64,000 nt of DNA from Alterirhizorhabdus solaris (GTDB taxonomy: Bacteria > Pseudomonadota > Alphaproteobacteria > Sphingomonadales > Sphingomonadaceae), in assembly GCF_007785815.1 (NCBI RefSeq), contig NZ_VNIM01000010.1, positions 1 through 64,000 of the forward strand. Reading direction: 5' to 3'. The notes beneath the pieces are model-generated. The model was given only the letters and a program-made list of their open reading frames with translations. It made no database searches and was not told where the DNA came from. Both the position numbers and the translations under genes were made by a program. Shown here piece by piece: positions 44,798 to 55,000 of this stretch (position 1 is the first letter of the stretch; every line of letters begins with the position of its first letter).

Positions 44798-45651
44798 CGA
44801 ACGAGCCGCAATCCGCCGCCGACTATGACGACCGCACAAGCACGGCGGTTCGCTCGGTCCTGGTCGAGATCGGCCAGACGCTCGGCAGTTTCCGCGGCAA
44901 GTTCGCGGTCATCGGCGGCGCCGTGCCATGGCTGCTGCTCAAGGACAGCGAGATGCGCCATGTCGGCACGCTCGACATCGACCTCAGCCTCGACGCGCAG
45001 GCGCTGGCCGCGGGAGACGAATATGTCGCTCTCGTCGATGCGCTACGCGGGCAGGGCTATGCGGCGCGCAACACGCTCAAATATTTCCAGATGGTCCGGA
45101 CCGTCCAGCCGAAGGACGATGGCCCGCCGATCGATATCATCGTCGATTTCCTGCGGCCTTATGACGACGTCCTCGAAAAGAACCGGCCGCCGCTCACCAC
45201 CGAGTTCGCCACCCAGCGCGCATCCGGCGCGGATCTCGCCATCCATTTTCACGAGATGGTGGCGATCGAAGGCGACATGCCCAAGGGCGGCACCAACAAG
45301 GTGATGATCGCGGTCGCCTCGATCCCTGCGCTGCTCGCCATGAAGGGCTTCGCACTCGACGGGCGCTACAAGCAGAAGGACGCCTACGACATCTACTTCT
45401 CGATCCGGAATTATCCGGGCGGTATCGATGCGCTCGCAGGGGACTGCCGACCGCTGCTTGACCATCACAGCGGCCGGGACGGCTTCGCCCATATCGTGGC
45501 GAAGTTCGAAGACCCCGACGGCTATGGCGCGACGTGCGTGCGCAACTTCGTCGAGGGCTCCGACATCCTCGACGGCAGGACCGCGGACGAATGGCAGCAG
45601 GATGCCTTCGGGCAGGTCGATGCCTGGGCTCGCGCGATCGGTCTGCGATGA
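44794..45651 (+). CDS. AbiEii-like nucleotidyltransferase toxin candidate
   Basis: 285 residues. VIGGAVPWLLLKDSEMRHVGTLDIDLSLD contains the GG…DxD signature of the nucleotidyltransferase superfamily in the AbiEii/AbiGii arrangement, and IDIIVDFLRPYDD could supply the third carboxylate. AbiEii-type enzymes add nucleotides to tRNA or other acceptors and stop growth during phage infection. GTG 44794 overlaps the regulator's stop (GTGA); a GTG three codons earlier is possible. It is followed 22 bases later by the Mre11-like gene. Confidence 0.8.
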   Translation: MTNEPQSAADYDDRTSTAVRSVLVEIGQTLGSFRGKFAVIGGAVPWLLLKDSEMRHVGTLDIDLSLDAQALAAGDEYVALVDALRGQGYAARNTLKYFQMVRTVQPKDDGPPIDIIVDFLRPYDDVLEKNRPPLTTEFATQRASGADLAIHFHEMVAIEGDMPKGGTNKVMIAVASIPALLAMKGFALDGRYKQKDAYDIYFSIRNYPGGIDALAGDCRPLLDHHSGRDGFAHIVAKFEDPDGYGATCVRNFVEGSDILDGRTADEWQQDAFGQVDAWARAIGLR

Positions 45652-45673
45652 CGCGCCAGGCTGCGAAACCATC

Positions 45674-46783
45674 ATGAAGCTGATCCACACGGCGGACTGG
45701 CAGCTCGGCAAGCCTTATGGCCGCTTCGAACCTGATGTGCGCGCGGCGCTGACCGAGGCGCGCTTCGATGCGATCGATGCGATCGGCAAGGCGGCCACCC
45801 TCTACGGTGCCGATCATGTCCTCGTCGCTGGCGACGTATTCGACACCGAAGGCCCCGAGGATCGTACGATCGTGCAGGCGATATCGCGGATGGAGCGCCA
45901 TTCCTGCCGCTGGTGGCTGCTCCCGGGCAACCATGACTTCGCCCGTAATGGCGGTCTATGGGATCGTGTGCGCCAGCGCGCGGGCGGCACCATCACCGTC
46001 CTCTCCGAACCGCAGCCCCACGAGATCGAGCCTGGCGTCTGGCTGTTGCCCGCGCCGCTCACGCACCGGCACAATCTCGATGATCCGACCGACCTGTTCG
46101 ACGGCATGGCAACGCCTGGGGCGCGGCTGCGTCTCGGCGTGGCTCACGGGTCGATTCGAGATTTCGGGACGCAGGGCGAGACCAAGAACCAGATCGCACC
46201 CGACCGTGCCCGTAGATCCAACCTTGATTATCTCGCGCTTGGCGACTGGCATGGAACGCTGAAGGTCGACGCGCGCACTTGGTATTCGGGCACGCCTGAG
46301 ACCGATCGCTTTCAGCGCGACGAGCCGGGCCACATCCTGCTGGTCGACGTCGACGAAGGCTGCGAGCCGACCGTCACCCCCATCCGCACCGGCCGTTTCC
46401 AATGGATCAGGCGCAGCTGGACCGTGAACGATCAGGCTGCGTTCGACGCGGAGTGCGACCAGATGCTGGCCTCGATCGACCCGCCGGCGACTCTTCTCGA
46501 ACTATCGCTCGCCGGGATCACCAGTCTCACCGATCGGGTGGCGATGCTCGGCAGGCTCGAAAATGACGTCAGCCACCGCGTCCGCTATCTCGATGTTCGC
46601 GCCAGCGACCTCGTCGGGCGGCCGAGCGAAGATGATCTCGCGCAACTCGCAGTCGAAGGGATGCTTGGCGTTGCCGCTGCAAAACTCTCCGCCCGGATTG
46701 ACGCTGGTGGACCTGAGGCAGCGGTCGCCAAACGAGCGCTCGAGCGTCTGTTCGTTGAATATAGCCGGGAGGAGAAGGCATGA
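45674..46783 (+). CDS. Mre11/SbcD-like metallophosphoesterase nuclease
   Basis: 369 residues. The phosphoesterase motifs are complete: HTADWQLGKP, GDVFDTEGPED, LPGNHDF, VAHGS and GDWHG. These ligate two manganese ions in Mre11, SbcD and YhaO, nucleases that trim DNA ends with a Rad50-type partner. The C-terminal 100 residues are the capping and partner-binding part. ATG 45674 begins the family's conserved MKLIHTADWQLG; a longer frame upstream lies within the previous gene. The stop overlaps the ATPase start (ATGA). Confidence 0.92.
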   Translation: MKLIHTADWQLGKPYGRFEPDVRAALTEARFDAIDAIGKAATLYGADHVLVAGDVFDTEGPEDRTIVQAISRMERHSCRWWLLPGNHDFARNGGLWDRVRQRAGGTITVLSEPQPHEIEPGVWLLPAPLTHRHNLDDPTDLFDGMATPGARLRLGVAHGSIRDFGTQGETKNQIAPDRARRSNLDYLALGDWHGTLKVDARTWYSGTPETDRFQRDEPGHILLVDVDEGCEPTVTPIRTGRFQWIRRSWTVNDQAAFDAECDQMLASIDPPATLLELSLAGITSLTDRVAMLGRLENDVSHRVRYLDVRASDLVGRPSEDDLAQLAVEGMLGVAAAKLSARIDAGGPEAAVAKRALERLFVEYSREEKA

Positions 46784-49416
46784 GTCTGCGGCTCCGCCGG
46801 ATCGCCGTCGACGGCTTCCGCAAGTTTCGCGAGCCGATGGCGATCGAGGGGCTGACCGATGGCCTCAACATCATCATCGAGCCCAACGAAACCGGCAAAT
46901 CGACGTTGCTCGAAGCGCTTCGAGCGGCCTTTTTCGTGCGCCATGGGACCAAGAACCAGCTCGCCCAGTCTTTCGCGCCCTATGGCGAAGCGGTCGGGCC
47001 GGAGATCCAGGTGTCGTTCGAGGCCGACGGTGCACCGTGGACCGTCACCAAGCGGTTCCTGCGGGGCGCCACGATCGAGGTCACGGGACCACAGGGAAAG
47101 GCCCAGGGCGAAGAAGCCGAAGCCCGGCTCCATGCGCTTCTCGGGTCCGTCCGCGATACCAGTCAGAAGGGCGATGCCGGGACTTATGGCGCCTTGGGCC
47201 TGCTCTGGGTGGCGCAAATGGACGCTCTCGCGGTCACCGCACCCGGGCAAATCGTGCGCGATACGGTCAGGTCGACCCTGGAAGCAGAGGTCGGCTCGAT
47301 CATGGGCGGCCCGGCTTACAAACGCGTGCGTACCCGGATCGACGAGCAGTTTGCCCGATACTGGTCGCCAACGGGTCAAAAGCGCGAGCGACAGAATGAG
47401 GTGCGGGAGCGGGTCGAGAGCGCTGAGACCGCTGCGCGAGATGCCGCTGACAGACTCGCTGGATTGGAGAAGACGTTCGCCGAACTGGAAGCCGCGCGCG
47501 CCAGGCTGAAGGTCGTTCAGCGGGAGATCGCCGACGACACGGATGTCCAAACGCGGAAGGACCTGGTCGCGTCCCTTGAGGTCGCGCGTGCGGCCGCACA
47601 GATCCTCGCGACCCGTCGCGCCGAGCACGAAGCTGTCAGCGCGAAGGGCAGGGGGCTCGAGGACCTTTCGGAGCGCCATCGCACAGCGACGGAAGCACGT
47701 GACAAGGCCAGCCTCGCTCTGGAGCATGCGCGTGCCAAGCGGACGGCGCTTGGCGAGGGACTGGCTACGGCCAAGCAGCGCCTCGTTGATGCGCGTGCAG
47801 CGCTTGAAAGCGCCCGGACGGCGCGTCAGGACGCGCGCGCCGCCCTCAGCGCTGGCGAGGATCGCGTGCGGGCTGCACGTCGTAAGACCGGGGTCGCGGT
47901 AGCGCGCAAACGGTATGCGGAGCTGGTCGAGCTTGAACGGCTCCAGAGCGAGGCCAAGATCCTCGCGGCCACATTGATCCCTGCAAAGACGATGGAATTG
48001 CTCGAGACGAATGAGCGAGCAATTGCCGAGGCGCGTGCAGCGCAGAGCGCCGGTGCGACGCGCATCGCGCTGACCGGCGACACTGCCGGCATCCTGATTG
48101 ACGGAGAAGCCGCGGGTCCTGGAGAGCGGACCCTCACCGGGAGGACCCATTTCCGTATCGGTGGCGCTGAGCTGATCGTGATACCGGCCGCCGGCGCAGC
48201 CAGCGCCGAAGAGGCGTTATCGTCGGCTTTGAAGAAGCAGCAATCTGCGCTGGCGGATCTCGATGTTGCTGACCTCGCGGCGGCGCGCGCACGCAACGAC
48301 GCTGCGCGGGATGCTGCGAGCGAACTGCGCACCATAGCGGCGCGGATCGAAGCGACGACGCCAGCCGACGAAAATATCGGGCTCGCCGCCGGCGCCGGTG
48401 CGCTCAAGCTCTTCATCGTCGAGCTCGCGGATGAAGCCGTCACGGGTGACGGCAATCTTCCCGATATCGCAGTCCTCACCACCGCATTGGAGTCGGCCGA
48501 CACCGCGCTTGCGCGGGCCGAAGGCGCTCAGGATAGCGCGCTCGCCGCGCTTCGGCGTGCCGAGGAGGAGGATGCACCGCTTGCCACCGCCGAGGCGGGG
48601 GCCGCGAGCGATCTCGCCAACGCTACGGGTCAGATCACTGCGATCGAGAGCCGGCCGGAATTCCCGAGCCTGGCAGAGAATCTCGCTCGTGCCCGCGAGC
48701 AAACCGCCAAAGCGGCAGTGAAGCTGGAAGAGGCGACACGCGACGCGACCGCGCACGACGCTGGGGCGATCGCGCGGAAGATCGATACGGTTGATGCGCG
48801 GAGCAGGGCGGCGGGGGATGCGCGGACAAAGCTTGAGATGGAGATTGCCCGGTTTGAGGGGACGATCGAGAGCGAGGGGGGCAAGGGTCTTGCCGACCGT
48901 GAGGCAAGCGCCCGCGAGGAAGCTGAGGCCGCATGCGCGGCCGTGCAACGCGTCACCGAAGAGGCGGAAACCCTGAAGCTTCTGCGCGAAACGCTCGATG
49001 AGGCACGCGACGAGACGTCGGCCAAGTTCGTCGGCCCCGTTGCCAAGAGGGCAAAGCGGCACATCGAGCGCCTGCTGCCTGGCTGTGATCTGTCCTTCTC
49101 TGAGGACCTGATGCTCGATGCGGTGGTGCGGGGCGGGATCAGCGAAGGGTGCGGGGATCTGTCGCGCGGAACTCAGGAACAGCTGGCGGTACTGACCCGA
49201 ATCGCGTTTGCGGACATGCTCCTTGAGCAAGGTCGGCCGGTGTCATTGATCCTCGACGATCCGCTGGTTTACGCCGATGATGCTCGGCTCGATCTGATGG
49301 TTGAGATACTGAGTGAGGCAGCAGAAAGGATGCAGGTGATTTTGCTCACGTGCCGCGATCGGGCGTTCCGACATGTGCAAGGCAATCGGATTTCACTCGC
49401 GCCATTAGAAACCTGA
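46780..49416 (+). CDS. Rad50/SbcC/YhaN-like coiled-coil ATPase
   Basis: 878 residues. The Walker A is EPNETGKSTL (K40); long heptad-rich coiled coils occupy about 190-400 and 560-760. The ABC signature LSRGTQEQLA begins at 794 and Walker B SLILDDPLVYAD follows. It is shorter than SbcC (1048). No CxxC zinc hook was seen between the coils; in its place is a small beta domain (TRIALTGDTAGILIDGEAAG, HFRIGGAELIVI), as in YhaN-type proteins. With the Mre11-like gene it forms an end-processing complex. It is the last gene of the four-gene operon. Confidence 0.9.
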   Translation: MSLRLRRIAVDGFRKFREPMAIEGLTDGLNIIIEPNETGKSTLLEALRAAFFVRHGTKNQLAQSFAPYGEAVGPEIQVSFEADGAPWTVTKRFLRGATIEVTGPQGKAQGEEAEARLHALLGSVRDTSQKGDAGTYGALGLLWVAQMDALAVTAPGQIVRDTVRSTLEAEVGSIMGGPAYKRVRTRIDEQFARYWSPTGQKRERQNEVRERVESAETAARDAADRLAGLEKTFAELEAARARLKVVQREIADDTDVQTRKDLVASLEVARAAAQILATRRAEHEAVSAKGRGLEDLSERHRTATEARDKASLALEHARAKRTALGEGLATAKQRLVDARAALESARTARQDARAALSAGEDRVRAARRKTGVAVARKRYAELVELERLQSEAKILAATLIPAKTMELLETNERAIAEARAAQSAGATRIALTGDTAGILIDGEAAGPGERTLTGRTHFRIGGAELIVIPAAGAASAEEALSSALKKQQSALADLDVADLAAARARNDAARDAASELRTIAARIEATTPADENIGLAAGAGALKLFIVELADEAVTGDGNLPDIAVLTTALESADTALARAEGAQDSALAALRRAEEEDAPLATAEAGAASDLANATGQITAIESRPEFPSLAENLARAREQTAKAAVKLEEATRDATAHDAGAIARKIDTVDARSRAAGDARTKLEMEIARFEGTIESEGGKGLADREASAREEAEAACAAVQRVTEEAETLKLLRETLDEARDETSAKFVGPVAKRAKRHIERLLPGCDLSFSEDLMLDAVVRGGISEGCGDLSRGTQEQLAVLTRIAFADMLLEQGRPVSLILDDPLVYADDARLDLMVEILSEAAERMQVILLTCRDRAFRHVQGNRISLAPLET

Positions 49417-49494
49417 TCAGAGATTGTCGCTGGCCAATCGCCCTTGCCGCCGTTCTTAAACACCCGTCGGGCCACGCTCCTAATGTCTCTGGCG

Positions 49495-49679
49495 TGTGAA
49501 TAGGCGTCGAAACGGGACCCCCGCCAAAATGCCGCTAAGTCGTTGTAGCGGAAGACAGAAAAGAAACGTTCGGGGGGGGCGATAGGCGCCGATCGGGACC
49601 CTCTTAACCATCAGAATATCCAGCGTTTTCAGTTTCTTTTCTGCCAAATGACGGGGTTCCGTTTCGACGCCTATCCACA
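49495..49679. mobile_element. 185-bp miniature element with IS21-type ends
   Basis: The ends are 27-bp inverted repeats (49495-49521 and 49653-49679) that begin TGTG and share ATAGGCGTCGAAACGG with two mismatches overall. A second, inner inverted pair (CAGAAAAGAAAC at 49556-49567 and its complement at 49632-49643) gives the multiple-repeat end structure typical of IS21 elements. There is no transposase gene inside, so it is a non-autonomous derivative. No clear target duplication flanks it. Confidence 0.7.
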
Positions 49680-49951
49680 GTCCAGACTGTCATAGTCGAT
49701 GGACCACTCGGAAGGGGGCAGCTCAAGACGGCTCTCGCGGATCTCAGCGTCGGTTGCGGGAGGAAGACGAATGGCCGAGCGTGCGGAGAGAGTCCGGCGA
49801 GAATCTCCATATCGTCTGGTGAAAACCTGTTGCGCTTGGAGGGTCGCAGCGCTCGCCAAAACGTAACTCTCAAATGCTTTTTTTACGCAGCCGATCCATG
49901 ACATCGGCCAATGCGACCGGACTCACCTGCTGCTCGCGACTTTCCCGCTGC

Positions 49952-50524
49952 TCAAGGAAACTCGGCTGGCCAATTATCGATGGGAAGTACCGGCAGATGC
50001 TGCATGTCATCCAGGGTCATGTCCGTAGAGATCCCATCCTCCTGGAACACGAGGCGGGCAGGGTCGACCGCACGAAGTTCCTCGCCGATGCCGGCCAAAC
50101 CTCCAACGCCGACAACCACGTACGCAAGCGCCTTGTCGCCGCAGCGAAGCATGCCGTCGACAACGGTACCAAGCGGGGTGCCGTCTCGAGCGATGATTTT
50201 ATGCCCGACAAGCGCGCCGGCGGAGAACAATGTGGGGACGCGGGCTGCGGCGCTTTCGATCGTCGCGGCACGACTTCCGTCCTCATACCGCGCTTGTCGA
50301 CCGAGCCATCGCCAGATGCCGACGACGTTGACCAGGGTCAGGAAGCCGTTGGTGAGCAGCAGGTTGTGCTGGCCCGTAGAGATGGCGACGATAGACCACC
50401 CGATCGAGCCCACCGTAAAGACGATGAAACCCCATCCCGTTACCCGGGTCCCAAGATTCGCGGCGGTCATCATGGCCGCAATCATCGTGGCCGCTGGCGC
50501 GATCCAACCTGCTATTTCTTCCAT
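49952..50524 (-). CDS. Membrane protein with PRC-barrel domain
   Basis: 190 residues. Two or three hydrophobic helices (WIAPAATMIAAMMTAANLG; WGFIVFTVGSIGWSIVAI; LLLTNGFLTLVNVVGIWRWLG) fill residues 5-75. A PRC-barrel follows (LVGHKIIARDGTPLGTVVDGMLRCGDKALAYVVVGVGG to LVFQEDGI). PRC barrels often bind RNA or protein partners; the membrane fusion suggests an envelope stress role. No gene is convincing between 49680 and this one. Confidence 0.8.
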   Translation of the reverse strand: MEEIAGWIAPAATMIAAMMTAANLGTRVTGWGFIVFTVGSIGWSIVAISTGQHNLLLTNGFLTLVNVVGIWRWLGRQARYEDGSRAATIESAAARVPTLFSAGALVGHKIIARDGTPLGTVVDGMLRCGDKALAYVVVGVGGLAGIGEELRAVDPARLVFQEDGISTDMTLDDMQHLPVLPIDNWPAEFP

Positions 50525-50567
50525 TCAAGATTCCTTCGAAGCATGCAATCCAGCCCTTTCAGAACGC

Positions 50568-51473
50568 CTACCGGTAAAGCGGTCGATCGCTGGCAAGATC
50601 GTTGCGGATGGTCGTCGCCGCTACGCCGCCTTCACCCATGGCGTGGCTGATCTGGTCGAGGCCCAGCACAACGTCTCCAGCCGCATAGAGACCCGAAACG
50701 GTAGTGCGCTGATGGCTGTCGACCGTAAGGCAGCCTTCCTCCGTTGCTTCGGCACCAACCGAAACTGCCAAGCCTGATCTGATATCGGATCCAAGAGCGG
50801 GGTATATGCTGTCGAACGTATGCCGGTTGCTCCCGATGCGCACACTCAAACGGCGGTCATCGAGATCGAACCGCCCCACGGGTCCGTCGACCACCTCCAC
50901 CGCTGCGTCCTGAAGCTTCTTGCGCTGCTCGTCGGCAAGGTCGTGCCTGCCCATCGGCGCGATGAGTGTGATCTGCTTGCTGTAGGAGCGCAGGAACAGC
51001 GCTTCGTTCGTGCCCCGCTCGCCCGAGCCGATGACGCCGATCGTGCGATCCGTGACCTCGAAGCCATCGCAGACCGGGCAATAGCGCAGCGCACCGACGG
51101 CTAGCGCTTCGTCGTGCAGAGCATCGGTCATGTTCGGACGGCGGTTGATGATGCCTGTCGCAAGCAGGACGCTGCGCGCCTGAAGGCGGCTGCCGCTCAT
51201 TTTCGCCGTGAAGACACCGGCTTCGAGCGTCAGCTGATCGATCCGACCAGGCACAATCTGCGCGCCGTAAAGCTCCGCCTGCTCCCGCATCCGTGCAAGC
51301 AACTCGGTGCCCGCGATGCCGGCGGGATAGCCGGCGTGATTCCTCGTCTTCGGGATCAGGGCTGCACGGCTCTTCCCCTCATCGACAACGACCACCGAGA
51401 GATGAAACCGCGCGAGATAGATCGCAGCGGTCAGCCCTGCGGGACCACCGCCGATGACGAGGCAGTCCATCAT
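50568..51473 (-). CDS. Thioredoxin-reductase-like FAD oxidoreductase
   Basis: 301 residues. FAD motif VIGGGPAGLTAAIYLARF at the N-terminus, CPVCDG (redox-active CxxC at about 130-135), NAD(P)-binding GVIGSGERGTNEA and the FAD-binding GLYAAGDVVLGLDQISHA. It resembles TrxB, but the sequence beyond the CxxC is divergent and the partner is unknown. The start is ATG 51473 (MMDCLVIGGG); the TTG start upstream is unlikely. It is co-directional with the PRC gene. Confidence 0.88.
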   Translation of the reverse strand: MMDCLVIGGGPAGLTAAIYLARFHLSVVVVDEGKSRAALIPKTRNHAGYPAGIAGTELLARMREQAELYGAQIVPGRIDQLTLEAGVFTAKMSGSRLQARSVLLATGIINRRPNMTDALHDEALAVGALRYCPVCDGFEVTDRTIGVIGSGERGTNEALFLRSYSKQITLIAPMGRHDLADEQRKKLQDAAVEVVDGPVGRFDLDDRRLSVRIGSNRHTFDSIYPALGSDIRSGLAVSVGAEATEEGCLTVDSHQRTTVSGLYAAGDVVLGLDQISHAMGEGGVAATTIRNDLASDRPLYR

Positions 51474-51746
51474 CGGCGCCCCTGCAAGGTCACGTGCATC
51501 AACAGTCGGCAAGCATCACCCCTTCGTCTGCTTTGGCTGAGCTCGCTCGATCGCCGCTGCGGCGCGTCAACCGACCAAGATCGAACACACATGCGGCGGC
51601 TCGACCAAGCCGCCTGTGAGCGGGCTCAACGCTCTGGAACTTAACGGGTGCCATCATTCGCCTGCGTCGAGGTTAGCTTGTCTGAGAGGTAGCCCAGGCA
51701 CTATGACAACCGCCAGTGCGCGATACGGCGAGCAGAAGGACGAGGT

Positions 51747-52508
51747 ATGGCTTTCGGGCTCGTAATCCCCATGGCTGCTCTGGTTCTGCAGTCGGCTACC
51801 ATACCTCTAGCAGGCGGGTCCGCAGTTGCCGTCGAGGATGCCAAGGCCCTTCTTCTCGGGGTGACACCGGCATCGCCGACCCTCGACATTCCGCGCGGAT
51901 CGGGGAAGGGGAACGTGTGCGCTACGTCCGATACTGCGAGGCGCCTGTATCCCGGTACCGGCATCGGTGCCGTGACGCGCGACAACCCCTTCATGCCCTA
52001 CCCGGAACTGAATGGAGGAGCTTGTTCGATTTACTCCCACACCGCGCCGATACGGGGACCGCTCCCCCAGCAGGCGGCATTCGGCACGTGCAGCATATCC
52101 TATCGGATTGAGGATCGGCGCCGAGTGATTGATATCGCTCCACGATCGGCTTCCGGCGGCGATCGCTTCGTCCTGAGTGAGTGTTTTTACCGCGTCGCCT
52201 TGTATCTCGAAGGGTATCGAGGCGCGCTGCAACTGCCTACCCATCGGCTGTTCACCAGCACGCGGCAGGGCTTCTGGGCAGGACAGGTCCAGTTCGTTGG
52301 ACCCATGGCGACCATGACACCGGCGAGGCTTTCCATTCTCTGTCCCGATCTCAAGGCCCTGTACTATCGAGACGATTTCGCCGAGCAGGCAATGCGCCGA
52401 TGCGTTCCGACCACTGGCAACGACGGCGCTTCGGACGTGCCGCTAAACGGACCGACCGCTAGCCACGTTCTCCGTGTCGATCAGCTGCTTTACAATCCCG
52501 ACGCCTAA
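51747..52508 (+). CDS. Secreted hypothetical protein
   Basis: 253 residues. Residues 1-25 (MAFGLVIPMAALVLQSATIP) look like a signal peptide or N-terminal anchor. The mature part is beta-rich, with five or six cysteines (GNVCATSD, GACSIYSH, FGTCSISYR, LSECFYRVAL, RRCVPTTG) that could form disulphides, fitting export. The family is not recognised. AAGGACGAGG precedes the ATG. Confidence 0.65.
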   Translation: MAFGLVIPMAALVLQSATIPLAGGSAVAVEDAKALLLGVTPASPTLDIPRGSGKGNVCATSDTARRLYPGTGIGAVTRDNPFMPYPELNGGACSIYSHTAPIRGPLPQQAAFGTCSISYRIEDRRRVIDIAPRSASGGDRFVLSECFYRVALYLEGYRGALQLPTHRLFTSTRQGFWAGQVQFVGPMATMTPARLSILCPDLKALYYRDDFAEQAMRRCVPTTGNDGASDVPLNGPTASHVLRVDQLLYNPDA

Positions 52509-52617
52509 GCGGCTATTAGCAGAGACCTTTCACCCGGGTTGCCGAAGCTCCTCACACCCCGTGTGACCTAGCCGAACGCTTCCTCGGTGGAGCTATGCAG
52601 CGGTCGAAAAGAGCAGG

Positions 52618-54969
52618 ATGATGAACGACATCACACGGCCGCAGGGCATTACCGACGGGCATTCTATCGAGCGCGCACTCGCCGAAAGCGAGGAGCGATT
52701 TCGCCAACTTGCGGCCGCTGTGGATCAGGTCTTCCATATCGCCGATCCGGCTGCAGGTCGGCTTCTTTATGTCTCGCCTGCCTACGAACGTATTTGGGGT
52801 TGCTCCCCCGCGCCGCTCTTTCAGGACCTAAGTTCGTTTCTCGACGCCGTTCACCCGGACGACCGAACGCGCGTGGAGGTTGAACAGGCGCAGCCGCTCA
52901 CTGCGGATGGCACCGACATCGAATATCGCATCGTGCGACCGGACGGGACCATTCGATGGATCCGCGACAGGGTGTTTCCGGTCGACGCCGGGGGCGATAC
53001 GCCCGGGCGATTTGCGGGCATCGCTGAGGATGTCACCGAACGGCACGACGCGGACGCGCGCTTGCGCGAGAGCGAAGCGCGCTTCGAGGCGATCACCAAC
53101 TCGATCGACCAGATGATCTGGTCGACCCGACCCGACGGCTATCACGACTATTATAACGAGCGCTGGTACGAGTTCACGGGCGTGCCGCACGACTCCACCG
53201 ACGGTGACGCCTGGAATGGCATGTTTCATCCCGACGATCGCGAGCGCGCGTGGGCAACATGGCGGCGCAGCCTGGCCACAGCGGAGCCCTACCATATCGA
53301 GTACCGCCTCCGGCACAGCTCCGGCGAATATCGCTGGGTCCTGGGCAGAGCACAGTGCATGCGCGATGTCGATGGCCGCATCACGCGATGGTTCGGCACC
53401 TGCACCGATATTCAGGAAATTGTCGAGGCACGCGAGCTACTTGCTCGGTCGCGAGCCGAGCTCGAAGCCGAGGTGGTTCAGCGCACGCGCGAGCGCAATC
53501 GCGCGTGGGAGATGAGCAGTGACCTGTTCGCGATCATGGGCCTGGACGGCACGCTGAAGGTGATCAACCCAGCTTGGACGACGACGCTCGGCTTCGACGA
53601 GGCAACGCTCCTCGGCCGCCCTTTTCCCGAGCAGGTCCATCCCGATGATCACGACGCGGTACGCGCAGCGGTCGAGCGACTTCGGCGTGGTGAGAGCATC
53701 GCTCGATTCGAGGATAGGCTGCGGCATGCCGACGGGTCGTGGCGCTGGATCACCTGGAGTCTCGTACCCGAAGGCGCAATATTCTACGCTGTCGGGCGTG
53801 ATGTCACCGATGAAAAGAGGCGGACAGCCGAACTCGATGCGGCGCAGGAAGCGCTTCGCCAAGCCCAAAAGATGGAGGCCATGGGCCAGCTTACCGGCGG
53901 TGTGGCGCACGATTTCAACAATCTGCTAACGCCGATCGTCGGGGCACTCGATCTGCTTCAGCGTAAGGGGGTCGGCGGGGAGCGAGAGCAACGGCTGATC
54001 CGAGGTGCTGTCCAGTCCGCAGAACGGGCCAAAACGCTGGTTCAGCGCCTGCTCGCCTTTGCGAGGCGTCAGCCGCTCCAGCCGGTCGCCGTCGATATTG
54101 CCAAACTCGTGACGGGCATGGCCGATCTTGTGGCGAGTACCACGGGTCCACAGATTAAGGTTGCAGTCGACGTCGAGGAGGAATTACCGGCCGCCAAAGC
54201 GGATCCGAATCAGCTGGAAATGGCGCTGCTGAATCTCGCCGTGAACGCGAGAGACGCCATGCCGGACGGGGGTACGTTGCGGATCAGTGCGTCGAAGGAA
54301 GACGTGCCGGAGGGATCGGCCTCACGCGTAAATCCTGGTCGTTATGTTCGACTCTCTGTGGCGGATACCGGCTCCGGCATGGATAAGGCGACGATCGCGC
54401 GGGCGACCGAGCCCTTCTTCTCGACGAAGGGGATCGGAAAGGGGACTGGGCTTGGTCTGTCGATGGTCCATGGCCTCGCCTCGCAGCTCGGCGGGGCACT
54501 GACGATCAGCAGTCGGCCTGGACTTGGGACGAACGTCCAGCTCTGGCTCGTGCAGGCGGTAGAGACGACGAAGCTGCCATCGGTCCAGGAGCCCGCGCCG
54601 CTCGCGACGGGGCACGGAATTGCTCTGCTGGTCGACGATGAGGAACTAGTGCGACAAAGTACCGCCGACATGCTCGCGGACCTCGGCTATCAAACCATCG
54701 AGGCTGCCTCCGCAGAAGAGGCGCTTCGTTTGTTGGACAAGGGGTCTTACTTCGACTTCTTGATCACCGACCATCTCATGCCGGGGATGACGGGGGTCGA
54801 TCTGGCGCGGGCTATGCGGCAGCAACGCCCGGGAATGCCCGTGCTACTCGTGTCCGGCTACGCCGCGGACGATGGCATCGCGCCCGACCTGCCGCGATTG
54901 ACGAAGCCGTTTCGAAAGGATGAGCTTTGGGCCAGCCTTTCGGATGCATTGAAGTGGAGTTCGGTGTGA
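52618..54969 (+). CDS. Hybrid histidine kinase: three PAS domains plus receiver
   Basis: 783 residues, soluble. PAS domains lie at about 20-145, 150-280 and 295-405 (PAC motifs such as [13 protein letters not shown]). The HisKA domain has phospho-acceptor H431 in GGVAHDFNN, followed by the ATPase domain ([25 protein letters not shown]). The C-terminal receiver domain has the acceptor D718 in [10 protein letters not shown]. This is the same kinase type as the hybrid at 30300 but without GAF domains. The signal is unknown. A second ATG follows the first directly; either may start translation. Confidence 0.9.
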   Translation: MMNDITRPQGITDGHSIERALAESEERFRQLAAAVDQVFHIADPAAGRLLYVSPAYERIWGCSPAPLFQDLSSFLDAVHPDDRTRVEVEQAQPLTADGTDIEYRIVRPDGTIRWIRDRVFPVDAGGDTPGRFAGIAEDVTERHDADARLRESEARFEAITNSIDQMIWSTRPDGYHDYYNERWYEFTGVPHDSTDGDAWNGMFHPDDRERAWATWRRSLATAEPYHIEYRLRHSSGEYRWVLGRAQCMRDVDGRITRWFGTCTDIQEIVEARELLARSRAELEAEVVQRTRERNRAWEMSSDLFAIMGLDGTLKVINPAWTTTLGFDEATLLGRPFPEQVHPDDHDAVRAAVERLRRGESIARFEDRLRHADGSWRWITWSLVPEGAIFYAVGRDVTDEKRRTAELDAAQEALRQAQKMEAMGQLTGGVAHDFNNLLTPIVGALDLLQRKGVGGEREQRLIRGAVQSAERAKTLVQRLLAFARRQPLQPVAVDIAKLVTGMADLVASTTGPQIKVAVDVEEELPAAKADPNQLEMALLNLAVNARDAMPDGGTLRISASKEDVPEGSASRVNPGRYVRLSVADTGSGMDKATIARATEPFFSTKGIGKGTGLGLSMVHGLASQLGGALTISSRPGLGTNVQLWLVQAVETTKLPSVQEPAPLATGHGIALLVDDEELVRQSTADMLADLGYQTIEAASAEEALRLLDKGSYFDFLITDHLMPGMTGVDLARAMRQQRPGMPVLLVSGYAADDGIAPDLPRLTKPFRKDELWASLSDALKWSSV

Positions 54970-55000
54970 CCAACGGCTGAAATGTAGGCTGATGGAGCTA

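Noticed and set aside
46585-48150. 521-codon minus-strand frame opposite the Rad50-like gene
   Set aside because: A shadow of the coiled-coil coding bias; no motif and no start context.
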